Positions 45,307 through 53,503 of a DNA stretch of 53,717 bases are shown here, in pieces. Numbering within the stretch: position 1 is the stretch's first letter; each line of letters begins with the position of its first letter. A model generated the notes under the pieces. It saw nothing but the letters and a program-made list of their open reading frames with translations, was not told the origin of the DNA and did no database searches. The translations under genes were made by a program, and so were the position numbers. Origin of the DNA: Paraburkholderia elongata. GTDB taxonomy: Bacteria > Pseudomonadota > Gammaproteobacteria > Burkholderiales > Burkholderiaceae. The DNA is taken from contig NZ_WOEZ01000222.1 of the NCBI RefSeq assembly GCF_013177735.1, positions 1-53,717 of the forward strand. Direction: 5' to 3'.

Positions 45307-46371
45307 ATGCTTCCAGACATCCTTCACAATCATCGGAAGCCACTCACCCATAGTGGAACCGAAGCGGATTTTCTGTCGGGCGTAACCCGTGACGACGTCG
45401 AAGAGGCGTCGCGCGTGCTCAGCAAGGAAGCTGTTCGCCCGCCTCTGCTGTCTTGCACTTGCGCAGAGCCATCCGGTGACCGGTCGATATGGGTCAAGCC
45501 TGAGAACCTGCAGCCGCGTGGATCGTTCAAGATACGTTGTTCGCTGAACGCGATCTCCAACCTCGAGCCGGCTCGGCTATCGAAAGGGATCTATACGGCG
45601 AGCACCGGCAATTTCGCACTCGGCTTGACGCATGCCGCGCGTGCGCGTGAGGTGGACGTTAGGGTCTATGTCACGGAAACCGCTGCGAAAAGCAAGATCG
45701 CCGCACTTCGCGAACTGGGTGCGGAAGTCATCGAAACGAGTTTCGACAAATGGTGGGCGATCCTGTGCGGGGAAACGCCTGACGGCGAAAACGGCACCTT
45801 CGTTCATCCATGCTCGGGCCGCGATGTCATCGTCGGAAACGCCACCATCGGACAGGAGATTTTCGAGGATCTGCCGAACGTGGACGCGATTCTGGTGCCC
45901 TTTGGCGGTGGGGGACTCATGACCGGGATTGCGCTGGCGCGCACGCTGTGGGGTTCTCCCGCGAAGGTGTACGCATGCGAGACCGAGGCGGCGACGCCGC
46001 TGTATTCCTCCTTCCTGGCGGGTGCACCCGTCGAAGTACCTGTCAACCCGAGTCCGATGGTCACAGGCATCGGTGTATCAACTGTCCTTCAGGCAAACTG
46101 GCCCTACCTTAGTGCGATGGTGGACGGTGTAGTCGTATCGTCGCTGGATGCCACGGCTGATGCCATCCGACGTCTGGCAAAGAATAATCATATCGTCGTC
46201 GAAGGGGCAGGCGCTGCAGCTCTCGCGGCAGCTGATCATCCGTTCTTTTCTGGCAAGTGCGTTGCCGCTGTCCTCACGGGGGGAGGCATTGATATGCACG
46301 TTTTTGCTGCAGTCATGACCGGCGATCGATCGGGCTACGATGCACCGTCGCGGCTTCGTAACTATGAGTAG
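45307..46371 (+). CDS. PLP-dependent threonine/serine dehydratase family protein
   Basis: 354-residue fold-type II PLP enzyme. PLP-binding Lys75 is in NLQPRGSFKIR, the substrate loop reads TASTGNFALG (Phe where catabolic dehydratases often have His), the phosphate-binding Gly loop is VPFGGGGLMTGIA, and LTGGGID near the C-terminus faces the pyridine nitrogen. No ACT regulatory domain follows, so it resembles catabolic threonine dehydratase, serine dehydratase or a related ammonia-lyase rather than IlvA. The divergent RidA gene fits an enamine-releasing enzyme. The nitrile hydratase operon begins 106 bases behind it. Confidence 0.85.
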   Translation: MLPDILHNHRKPLTHSGTEADFLSGVTRDDVEEASRVLSKEAVRPPLLSCTCAEPSGDRSIWVKPENLQPRGSFKIRCSLNAISNLEPARLSKGIYTASTGNFALGLTHAARAREVDVRVYVTETAAKSKIAALRELGAEVIETSFDKWWAILCGETPDGENGTFVHPCSGRDVIVGNATIGQEIFEDLPNVDAILVPFGGGGLMTGIALARTLWGSPAKVYACETEAATPLYSSFLAGAPVEVPVNPSPMVTGIGVSTVLQANWPYLSAMVDGVVVSSLDATADAIRRLAKNNHIVVEGAGAAALAAADHPFFSGKCVAAVLTGGGIDMHVFAAVMTGDRSGYDAPSRLRNYE

Positions 46372-46477
46372 GATGAGGCGAACGTTACCCGCAAAGGCAG
46401 GTTGTATCCCCCGGTTTGCATTTGCGCATCGAGCCGACCATACTGATTTTCTTGGGCAATTTCCTGGGCGAACTTCA

Positions 46478-47152
46478 ATGAACGATCCTCAAAGGACCCG
46501 GCCAGAATATCGGCACGCCGATGCTCCAGATCATGAACACGACCACGAAGGTAGTGAGTTGTCGGAGATGGATTTGCGCGTGCGGGCGCTGGAATCATTG
46601 TTGGTAGAGAAGGGGTACGTCGATCCCAAGGCGCTGGATATCCTGATCGAGACATACGAGCACAAAGTCGGACCGCACAACGGTGCGCGCGTGGTCGCGA
46701 AGGCCTGGAGCGATCCGGTCTACAAGCAATGGCTGCTCGACGACGCCACCGCGGCGATCGCCTCGTTAGGCTATACCGGCCGGCAGGGCGAGCACATGAT
46801 CGCGCTGGAGAACACGCCTGCCGTGCATAACATGGTGGTCTGCACGCTGTGCTCGTGCTATCCGTGGCCAGTGCTTGGGCTTCCGCCTGTCTGGTACAAG
46901 TCGGCGCCGTATCGGTCGCGCGCGGTTATCGATCCGCGCGGCGTGTTGAAGGAGTTCGGCTTCGAATTACCCGCTGAAACGGAGTTGCGCGTGTGGGACT
47001 CCACGGCGGAGGTCCGCTATGTCGTGTTGCCGATGCGCCCCGCCGGAACCGATGGTTTGTCAGAGCAGGCGCTGGCTGAACTGGTGACGCGTGATTCGAT
47101 GATCGGTACCGGTTTGCCAAGTGCGCCCGAATCGAAACGGGAGTTCACATGA
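46478..47152 (+). CDS. nthA: Nitrile hydratase alpha subunit, cobalt type
   Basis: Metal-carrying subunit of nitrile hydratase, which hydrates nitriles to amides. The 224-residue protein has the claw-setting motif VCTLCSCYPWPVLG with Cys122, Cys125 and Cys127; Thr at position 123 marks the cobalt type (Ser in iron enzymes). A His-rich N-terminal stretch (HADAPDHEHDHEG, residues 13-25) is striking and might help metal loading. ATG 46478 is the start that gives the family's N-terminus. The stop codon overlaps the beta gene as ATGA. No amidase or aldoxime dehydratase gene is in the window. Confidence 0.95.
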   Translation: MNDPQRTRPEYRHADAPDHEHDHEGSELSEMDLRVRALESLLVEKGYVDPKALDILIETYEHKVGPHNGARVVAKAWSDPVYKQWLLDDATAAIASLGYTGRQGEHMIALENTPAVHNMVVCTLCSCYPWPVLGLPPVWYKSAPYRSRAVIDPRGVLKEFGFELPAETELRVWDSTAEVRYVVLPMRPAGTDGLSEQALAELVTRDSMIGTGLPSAPESKREFT

Positions 47153-47820
47153 ACGGCGCACAAGATCTCGGTGGCATGCAGGCGTTCGGCCCGATCGAGC
47201 CGGAGGCCGACGTTGCATCCTTTCACGCCGACTGGGAGCGCCGGGTGCTGGCCATTACGCTGGCGATGGGAGCAACCGGCAAGTGGAACATCGACACGTC
47301 TCGTGCCGCGCGGGAGAGCTTGCCACCGGCGCAATACCTCGCAAGCAGCTACTACGAGATCTGGTTCGAGGGACTGAAAAAGCTGCTCCTGAATACGGGG
47401 CTCGCGACGGCAGCAGAAATCGCGACGGGCGAGTCGAAGGTCGCGGCGGCGCCGGTCCCTCGCGTCCTGATCGCCGACCAGGTGGCTGCCGCGTTGCTGC
47501 GAGGCAGCCCGGTCGAGCGCCCAGCGTCCGCCGAAGCGCGCTTTAAGGTCGGCGATATCGTTCGGACCCGTCAACTGCATCCACGCACTCACACGCGCTT
47601 GCCGCGCTATTGCCGCGGCAAGCGAGGGCAAATTATCCGCGTGCATGGTGCGCACGTCTTTCCCGATACCAATGCGATCGGCCTGGGCGAACAACCGCAA
47701 TGGCTCTATACCGTGCGCTTCGATGCCTCCGAACTCTGGGGTAAGGACACGACTGCGGCGTCGGTGAGTGTGGATTGCTGGGAGCCCTACCTTGACTATC
47801 CAGACGTCGAACCGGCCTGA
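47149..47820 (+). CDS. nthB: Nitrile hydratase beta subunit
   Basis: 223-residue partner of the alpha subunit in the heterotetrameric enzyme. The N-terminus MNGAQDLGGMQAFGPIEPE and the central YYEIWFEGLKKLL are family marks, and the C-terminal SH3-like domain reads FKVGDIVRTRQLHPRTHTRLPRYCRGKRG followed by YTVRFDASELWG. The start overlaps the end of nthA by four bases, so the subunits are made in equal amounts. Confidence 0.95.
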   Translation: MNGAQDLGGMQAFGPIEPEADVASFHADWERRVLAITLAMGATGKWNIDTSRAARESLPPAQYLASSYYEIWFEGLKKLLLNTGLATAAEIATGESKVAAAPVPRVLIADQVAAALLRGSPVERPASAEARFKVGDIVRTRQLHPRTHTRLPRYCRGKRGQIIRVHGAHVFPDTNAIGLGEQPQWLYTVRFDASELWGKDTTAASVSVDCWEPYLDYPDVEPA

Positions 47821-47821
47821 C

Positions 47822-48193
47822 ATGACTTCCACCAAGCAGAACCCGCACGAACTGCGTACCGCGCTGCCCGAATTGCCGTGCGACGACGCAGGGCCCACGT
47901 TCAAGGCGCCATGGGAAGCCCAGGCTTTTGCGATGACATTGGCCTTGCATGAACGCGGCCTGTTCACCTGGACGGAATGGGCGGAATATCTGAACCAGGC
48001 CATCCATGACGCTCAGGCGGCCGGCGACCCCGACCGTGGCGACACGTACTATGTCCATTGGCTGACGGCACTGGAACGCATTAGTGCCGCGAGAGGATGG
48101 GTGAAAGGCGACTTGCTCTTACAGCGTCGCGATGAATGGGACGCGGCAGCGCGACGGACTCCGCATGGTCAGCCGATCGAGCTTGGACGATAG
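47822..48193 (+). CDS. Nitrile hydratase accessory (activator) protein
   Basis: 123-residue protein of the nitrile hydratase activator family (P14K/NhlE-like), needed to load cobalt into the alpha subunit by subunit exchange in characterised systems. It resembles the N-terminal part of the beta subunit: FKAPWEAQAFAMTLALHERGLFTWTEWAEYLNQAI and YYVHWLTALERI. It begins one base after the nthB stop. A GTG 54 bases upstream is in frame inside nthB and less likely. Last gene before the tRNA-Lys fragment. Confidence 0.9.
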   Translation: MTSTKQNPHELRTALPELPCDDAGPTFKAPWEAQAFAMTLALHERGLFTWTEWAEYLNQAIHDAQAAGDPDRGDTYYVHWLTALERISAARGWVKGDLLLQRRDEWDAAARRTPHGQPIELGR

Positions 48194-48232
48194 CGAGCCT
48201 TCCAATGCATCCCGATGCCCGCGAGGGGCAAA

Positions 48233-48262
48233 GAAAAAGGGCCTAGCGCGAACGCTAAGCCC
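48233..48262 (-). terminator. Terminator behind the tRNA-Lys fragment
   Basis: On the minus strand GGGCTTAGCG-TTCG-CGCTAGGCCC (one T-G pair) with flanking AA and a T-run (complement of 48233-48238). It stands directly behind the tRNA 3' end, as for an intact tRNA-Lys gene, showing that this side is the original chromosomal flank. Confidence 0.8.
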
Positions 48263-48272
48263 TTGAATCTCT

Positions 48273-48318
48273 TGGTAGGCCGTACGGGATTCGAACCTGT
48301 GACCAACGGATTAAAAGT
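48273..48318 (-). pseudogene. 3' fragment of tRNA-Lys (att scar)
   Basis: Read on the minus strand this is the second half of a tRNA-Lys(UUU): anticodon loop CTTTTAA, TCCGT stem, variable loop, T arm with GGTTCGAATCC, acceptor strand and CCA (48273-48275). The first half is missing: upstream bases (TCGCA before the loop) no longer pair with TCCGT, and no D arm is present. Such a 3' half is what remains at one end when an integrase inserts an element into a tRNA gene. The T stem has one A-C mismatch, so it may have decayed. The element should lie on the right, with the intact tRNA-Lys at its far end outside the window. Confidence 0.85.
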
Positions 48319-48851
48319 GCGAATCAGGGTATAACGCTGCATACGTATTCTACTAAAAATCAATGACTTGGCGCAACTGGACCGCAGTCGTCCGCAGTCA
48401 GAGGCAGTTGTTCGCAGCTCTGTCTGCCTCCCAATCTGCCTCCCGATTCCGCCGGCTCAGGCCCGTCACGCGGGCAGTCGGCGGGATGTGTGGGCGATCC
48501 GAGGTGGGTCGGGATGAGCGTGCGTCGACGCTGAAGCGAGTGAGATAGCGGAGTAGTCGAAACTGGCACACGCCGATTGGCAGTTCGACCTTTTTCGAAA
48601 CAGTTGACCGAACTCAGCGGCTGACTTCGGTTTGGCCATTGCGGTTGTCCGCAACCCGTCGTGTCCCGCGCTCAGCGAACGGCCGCTTACGAGCGAGGCC
48701 TAGGACTGGAGTCGACCCGTCCTTCGTGTTCCAGCCGTGGATGACGGCAATGCGTCGACAGCAGACGACCATGTCCTGGTTGCGGACCGCTGCTTTCCGG
48801 GCCCGATGGCGAGGGATCAGGTACGCGACAGCCTCCCTGCTCCAGCGGTCT
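48319..48851. other. Region right of the tRNA-Lys scar, no recognised gene
   Basis: About 530 bases. No integrase gene is visible although one is often found beside such a scar. Open frames are present on both strands without ribosome binding site or known motif. It has a short direct repeat tctgcctccc (about 48422-48446) and a stem GTCGAA(a)CTG/CAGTTCGAC at 48556-48589 followed by five T residues on the plus strand, a possible terminator. Confidence 0.5.
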
Positions 48852-49685
48852 TCAGCCGTCAGTCGAGACCGTAACAGCCTCCCAGTCACGGATCTCATTT
48901 TCGAACGCGGACAACTTGTCCCTCACGAGCCCGAGTGCATCGCTACCAAGCAAAAGATGCGTGGGAGGGCGATCCGCGGCGATTGCGGCGAGCATCGCGC
49001 GTGCCGCCTTTTGGGGATCTCCCAATTGCTTGCCGCTCTTCTCCTCTCGAGTTTTGCGGATGGGGTCGAAGATATGGTCGTAATCCGCAATCGAACGGGG
49101 CGTTCGCGTCATCGAGCGACCCGCCCAGTCGGTGCGGAACGAGCCTGGCGCGACGGCTGTTACGGCGATGCCGAGAGGCTTGACCTCTTTGCCAAGCGCC
49201 TCAGAGATGCCCTCCAGCGCGAATTTGCTTCCGCAGTAGTAGGTGATTCCTGGCATGGTGATATGGCCGCCCATAGACGTGATATTCAGAACGTGGCCAC
49301 GTCTGCGCTCACGCATGAAGGGCAGGACGGCTTTCATCATGGCGACAGCGCCAAACACATTCACATCGAACTGTCTGCGCATCTCGGACAAAGGCGATTC
49401 TTCCATGATGCCTTCGTGCCCGTAGCCGGCATTGTTGACCAGAACGTCCACGGGTCCGACGGTCTCCTCAATTTCCGCCACGATGCCGTCGATGGCATCG
49501 AAGTCGGTCACGTCAAGTACACGTCCAAAAGCAGCTTTCGCAGACAGAGACTCGAAATCACGCTTTGCCTGCGCACTTCTCACAGTACCGACGACTTTGT
49601 GTCCCGCCGCTAGAGCCTCTCCTGCGAGCGCACGGCCGAAGCCGCTGCTGACGCCAGTGATGAGCAGAATTTTGCTGGATGCCAC
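48852..49685 (-). CDS. Short-chain dehydrogenase/reductase
   Basis: 277-residue NAD(P)-dependent oxidoreductase of the classical SDR family. The cofactor motif TGVSSGFG is at residues 10-17, NNAG at 84-87, catalytic Ser137, and Tyr150-Cys-Gly-Ser-Lys154 form the YxxxK pair; VAPGSFRTDW follows. Substrate unknown. Diverges from an AraC-type regulator across 94 bases, a common arrangement in which the regulator controls the SDR gene. Confidence 0.92.
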   Translation of the reverse strand: MASSKILLITGVSSGFGRALAGEALAAGHKVVGTVRSAQAKRDFESLSAKAAFGRVLDVTDFDAIDGIVAEIEETVGPVDVLVNNAGYGHEGIMEESPLSEMRRQFDVNVFGAVAMMKAVLPFMRERRRGHVLNITSMGGHITMPGITYYCGSKFALEGISEALGKEVKPLGIAVTAVAPGSFRTDWAGRSMTRTPRSIADYDHIFDPIRKTREEKSGKQLGDPQKAARAMLAAIAADRPPTHLLLGSDALGLVRDKLSAFENEIRDWEAVTVSTDG

Positions 49686-49779
49686 TGAAGCTTCTCCCGA
49701 ATGTTGTCTGGAGAATGCATACTAGTCTGAAGGACGGGGCTAGCTAAGCCATATTCCGCTATTTTTCTTGCCTAAAGCT

Positions 49780-50751
49780 ATGAGTACGAAGCGGGCCTCT
49801 CCGCACAATCCTGATCTTTCCTCGGGAACCCAGAAGCGCATGATTGCGTTGCTCCGCGCGTTGGCGCCCGAGGAGGGCTACAACCTCACGGCGCTGCCGA
49901 GCGTCCGCATCTTGCGTTCAAACCGGCCCCTGTCACGCACGCCGGTTCTCTACGACCCCGGCATCGTGATCGTTTGTCAGGGCCGCAAGCGAGGTCATTT
50001 CGGCGACCAGCTCTATCTGTACGACGAGCATCACTACCTGGCCGTGTCCGTGCCTGTTCCGTTCAGCATGGAAACCGAGGCAACCCAGGAGCGCCCGCTG
50101 CTCGCGCTGTACCTTCACCTCGATTTCACATTGGCCGCTGAACTGGCCGTACAGATCGATCGTGAAGGCGTAACGGAACACGTGCAGGCGCCTCAGAGCA
50201 TGATGTCGACGCCGATGGATGACGCGATGCAGGCGTCCGTGTTGCGCTTCCTTGAGGCGATGCATCGGCCGCTCGAAGCCGCTGTATTGGGCCCGGGCCT
50301 GCTACGCGAACTTTATTTCCGTGTGCTCACCGGAAAGCAAGGAAGCTCGATGCGCGAGTCTTTGGCGATGAGAGGGCAGTTCGGCCGGATAGGCAGATCG
50401 CTACGCCTCATCCATGCCGGCTACGCGCAGCCGCTGGACTTGATGCAGTTGGCAGAGGAAGCGGGATTGAGTCTTCCGAGCTTCCACAGCCACTTCAAGG
50501 CAATCACACACGTTTCGCCGATGCAGTACGTGAAGTCAACGCGTTTGCATCAGGCTCGCCTGTTGATGGTCCGCGAGGATTTGACTGCGGAGGCCGCGAG
50601 CCACGCAGTGGGTTACACGAGCGCGTCCCAGTTCAGCAGAGAGTTCAAGCGGCTTTTTGGCTTGACGCCAGCGGCGGAGACGAAGCGTATGCGCGAGAGC
50701 TTCGCCATTCCGGCAGCGTTCGGCGATGCGACGTACGTTTCGTCACACTGA
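49780..50751 (+). CDS. AraC family transcriptional regulator
   Basis: 323-residue regulator with an N-terminal AraC_N (cupin-like) ligand domain, including PGIVIVCQGRKRGHFGDQLYLYDEHHYL and VSVPVPFSMETEAT, and two C-terminal helix-turn-helix units (about residues 225-310: LDLMQLAEEAGLSLPSFHSHFKAIT and AEAASHAVGYTSASQFSREFKRLFG). An in-frame TTG lies four codons upstream; the ATG is chosen. Likely acts on the divergent SDR gene. Ligand unknown. Confidence 0.92.
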   Translation: MSTKRASPHNPDLSSGTQKRMIALLRALAPEEGYNLTALPSVRILRSNRPLSRTPVLYDPGIVIVCQGRKRGHFGDQLYLYDEHHYLAVSVPVPFSMETEATQERPLLALYLHLDFTLAAELAVQIDREGVTEHVQAPQSMMSTPMDDAMQASVLRFLEAMHRPLEAAVLGPGLLRELYFRVLTGKQGSSMRESLAMRGQFGRIGRSLRLIHAGYAQPLDLMQLAEEAGLSLPSFHSHFKAITHVSPMQYVKSTRLHQARLLMVREDLTAEAASHAVGYTSASQFSREFKRLFGLTPAAETKRMRESFAIPAAFGDATYVSSH

Positions 50752-51033
50752 GTTTGGCACGCTTCGTTTTGACGGCAGTGTGAAGGCGTCGCGACGGTCT
50801 ACTACGCGAGTAACAAACGTGCACTTGCGTTGATCCGTTATCGATACCCCACGAACGTCCGGTAAGCGGCGAGAAGCGGGCGCCTACGTTATCGTCACAC
50901 AGGACTGTTCCTGGCCGTACTGAGCCCGATGGCGGCCGGCCCAGGTCGACCGTCCTCTGCCTGTCGGCGATCGGCAGCACGCGACCCACTCTGGACGCTG
51001 GACCGCGCGCCACTTGATCGGCAGCTTTTAGTG
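50752..51033. other. Gap before the inverted-repeat element
   Basis: 282 bases with no supported gene, RNA or repeat. Codon pattern and frame structure differ from the flanking genes. Confidence 0.4.
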
Positions 51034-52098
51034 GATACTGTTGAAAAAGTCGCCGCGTGGCTTTTTCAATTCGCTCGCAAGAAAATCGACCTCTCAGATC
51101 GGCTTGCAGACCGCTCGCGAGTACCGGTCAAGGGTAAGAAGACCCCTGAAGTGCGACGCGTGTCGCCGTCCGCCGGACGTAAATCGGCAACGTAGTGGAT
51201 GGCAAAGCTCTTCTCTGCCTTGTCACATTCAACAACCTGAACATCGGAGATTGAAGCCGTGACCTGCTGTACGACCAGCAGTTGCCTACCTGGACGTGCG
51301 CGACCGGTAACGGTCGGGTTCGAAGCTCCGGGGACAACGTACCCACCCTATGGGCGATTCACCCGGGCGACCGGGCAGGGATCGACACTGCCAGCAGCCG
51401 TGCGGTGTGGGGGCCAGGCAAGTTCCGCATGCACAACGTACGTGAACTGTCGATGGAATCCTCGTTATCTTCGAAGAGCCAAAGCTGCTGAGAGGCTCTG
51501 ACCAAAATGGTAAATGGCCGGTTGCATCTTTTTCAAGTGGGTGCACGTCGTCACGAGGCCATCGGGGAATAGACAGGTGCTAAACGGACAGGCCCGGAAG
51601 TGGTCGGGTCGGCAGGGATGGGAACGCGGGAACCCCGATTTCCCGCCCTCGCTCTGGTTCAATGGAGCGGTGGCAGGTGGACCGTGAGGAACACTGTTGG
51701 GGAAGCGGGAGTGAGAACGCGCAAGAAGCGAAGGGTTGCCTGTAACGGGTGACATAGGGGTTCGAGATTTGCCCCGACCTGAAAGGGTGCTGACGTGCGC
51801 GTGGTGCGGCTGTCGTTGGCCCACGTCAGAGATTCACCAAAGGGAAGCTTGTGAGAGACCGGTCGGGCTACGGTTCAGCGCCCTTGTCCCGGCGACGGGA
51901 TGAATCGACGATGTGACGTTTGCGAAGGTTGTGTGTGCACAAGCCGCAACCGGCATCGACATGATGCTTAATGCCGTGCGCGAGCCGTATGCGGGGAAAC
52001 TCGCACGTACGGTTCTTCGGGGGCCGCGTTTCCGGGAGGGGGCGCGGCTACCCTCTAACGTCACGGCAGAGATGGACAGCGACTTTTTCAACAGTATC
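51034..52098. mobile_element. Inverted-repeat-bounded element carrying a group II intron
   Basis: Perfect 20-bp inverted repeats, gatactgttgaaaaagtcgc (51034-51053) and its complement (52079-52098), enclose 1065 bases. Taking out the predicted intron leaves about 300 bases, too short for a transposase, so this is an IS remnant or a MITE-like element. Next to the left repeat a second short stem TTGAAAAAG/CTTTTTCAA (51041-51049 and 51062-51070) is present. No target-site duplication is obvious outside the repeats. IS family not assigned. Confidence 0.65.
51296..52059 (+). mobile_element. Group II intron without reverse transcriptase
   Basis: Domain V is complete at 51982-52015 (34 bases): GAGCCGTA pairs with TACGGTTC, then a CG bulge, TGCGGG with CTCGCA and a GAAA tetraloop; the AGC triad is present. 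Domain VI follows, with GCCGCG/CGCGGC and an unpaired A (52050) before CCCTCTAAC, ending in AC as expected. The best 5' end is GTGCG at 51296, followed at once by a CGACCG-GTAA-CGGTCG hairpin as in domain I; GTGCG at 51151 is an alternative. No reverse-transcriptase frame exists, so mobility would need a protein from elsewhere. Length about 764 bases. Confidence 0.8.
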
Positions 52099-52203
52099 AG
52101 TGTGGAGCGGTCATTCATCCCTTGGCGTCGGTCGGCAGGTATCGGCACTCCAACACTCGAGAGTCGAGAACTGGGTGCCGTAGAGCCGCCTTCGAGCGAC
52201 CGC

Positions 52204-52644
52204 TTATAGGTGTCGACACTGTCGTTGGCCTAACGCGGTCTGGCCTATGACGCGCGCCAAAGCGCGTGACGGAACCCATTGGCCTCCCTGTGCAATGAAT
52301 CGGGAAGTCGCGTCGACGACGGTTTGGTTGCTGTCATCATCGAATACCGCAAAGACGGGTGCGACGACCGACTCCGCGAGGGCAAACTGCTGCTTTTCGA
52401 ATCTGCTCGGGTCGATGCGGCCTTCGGCATCGAAAGTGAGAATGGAAAACGTGCTCCGAACGACGTGCACCGGGTTTCTCGCCACAAGCTCTACCACGAC
52501 GCTGGCCATTCGCGCTCGTTGCCCCGCAAAAACGGGCAGACAGTGGCTTGCCGGATCTCGCAGCATCCGGTCAAACCTAGTGCTTGACAGCCGCCAGAGG
52601 GTATCGTCACGAGCGATCAGAAACGTTCGGCAAGAAGAACCCAT
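52204..52644 (-). CDS. Conserved hypothetical protein
   Basis: 146-residue protein starting MGSSCRTFLIARDDTLWRL at ATG 52644, behind AAGGGG. The sequence then runs FDRMLRDPASHCLPVFAGQRARMASVVVELVARNP and LTFDAEGRIDPSRFEKQQFALAE, ending SRFIAQGGQWVPSRAL. It has the composition and codon use of a real gene, and I believe near relatives exist in accessory regions of other beta-proteobacteria, but I know no function. No membrane helix or catalytic motif is visible. The frame is open upstream to 52905, but that part looks non-coding. Confidence 0.75.
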   Translation of the reverse strand: MGSSCRTFLIARDDTLWRLSSTRFDRMLRDPASHCLPVFAGQRARMASVVVELVARNPVHVVRSTFSILTFDAEGRIDPSRFEKQQFALAESVVAPVFAVFDDDSNQTVVDATSRFIAQGGQWVPSRALARVIGQTALGQRQCRHL

Positions 52645-53503
52645 GATTCTGCCCCTTACACCAACGGTGATGCTCGCCACGATCGGCAAGATCGGCAAGA
52701 TCCGACAGCGTGCCTTCTCCGCAGGGGATCCGCCGCTGTACCTTACACCGCGCGCGTGACCAGGCTTCGTGTCGTCTCGGTCGATGTCCGGCTCCGCTGG
52801 GCCTTTCCTGCACGTGGAGCACGACGCAGTCATCGCGCTCGTGGAATCGAAGTCAGTCGCGCAGGCAATCGCGGCTGCGTGGAAACACGCCACAGGCTTG
52901 GCCACGCCCCGCTGCGGGCCTCGCGCGCCCTTCTCGTCCAGAAAGTATCCCGCGCTAACGATGGGTGTGGCGACTACCTACCCGGCGACATAGGCGCCAG
53001 ATCGGATCGCTGCACTTGCTCTCAAGCACGACGTGGTCCCATAGAACATCGCACACACTCTGTGATAGCGTCATGTATGGCTCCGGTCGTCCACGGGTCT
53101 TCGGACCCCATTGAGCTTCGAGCTCGTACGTCTCTGGGCTTGTCCAAGCCGGTGCGCGCGAGGCTACCCTACACCCCGAGCGTCACGCAGTCACCAATAC
53201 CACTCGTGGATCTGAGGCGGAGCCTCGTTAGATCCTCTATGGACAGGATGCTTCGACGGTGCGGCGTTAGCGCATAGCAAGTCCAGGACCGGCACCGCTG
53301 AGCGACACCGGCATCCACGCAGTGTGGTAACAGTGGAGGGAACTTGCGGCCTGGCGCTCCGTGGGCGGAACTGATAGTCCGCATCAAAGGTGATGCGTGG
53401 AAGCTGGGGGACAAAGTGCTCGAAGAGTTGCGCACGAAGAAATATGCCGGGGATGCGGAGTCGACAAGCTAGGTATCTATCAACCCATGATTACGCGGAA
53501 GTT
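52645..53503. other. Region with gene debris and short repeats
   Basis: About 860 bases without a supported gene. A 9-bp unit gatcggcaa is repeated 2.6 times at 52681-52703, just upstream of the hypothetical gene. Near 53340-53472 a plus-strand frame without a start reads APWAELIVRIKGDAWKL and ends EELRTKKYAGDAEST before a stop: it looks like the end of a lost gene. A frame at 52769-52993 shows no known motif. Confidence 0.45.

Noticed and set aside
48363..48595. Small plus-strand gene followed by a terminator-like stem
   Set aside because: The 61-codon frame has no ribosome binding site and odd composition; the stem and T-run may be coincidence or part of unknown element DNA.
48466..48898. 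Minus-strand frames of 62 and 94 codons right of the tRNA scar as integrase remains
   Set aside because: No tyrosine-recombinase motif (R-H-R-Y) can be seen; they look non-coding.
51151..51155. GTGCG as the 5' end of the group II intron
   Set aside because: The following bases give only a weak stem, whereas GTGCG at 51296 is followed by a 6-bp stem with a GTAA loop, as in domain I. Kept only as an alternative.
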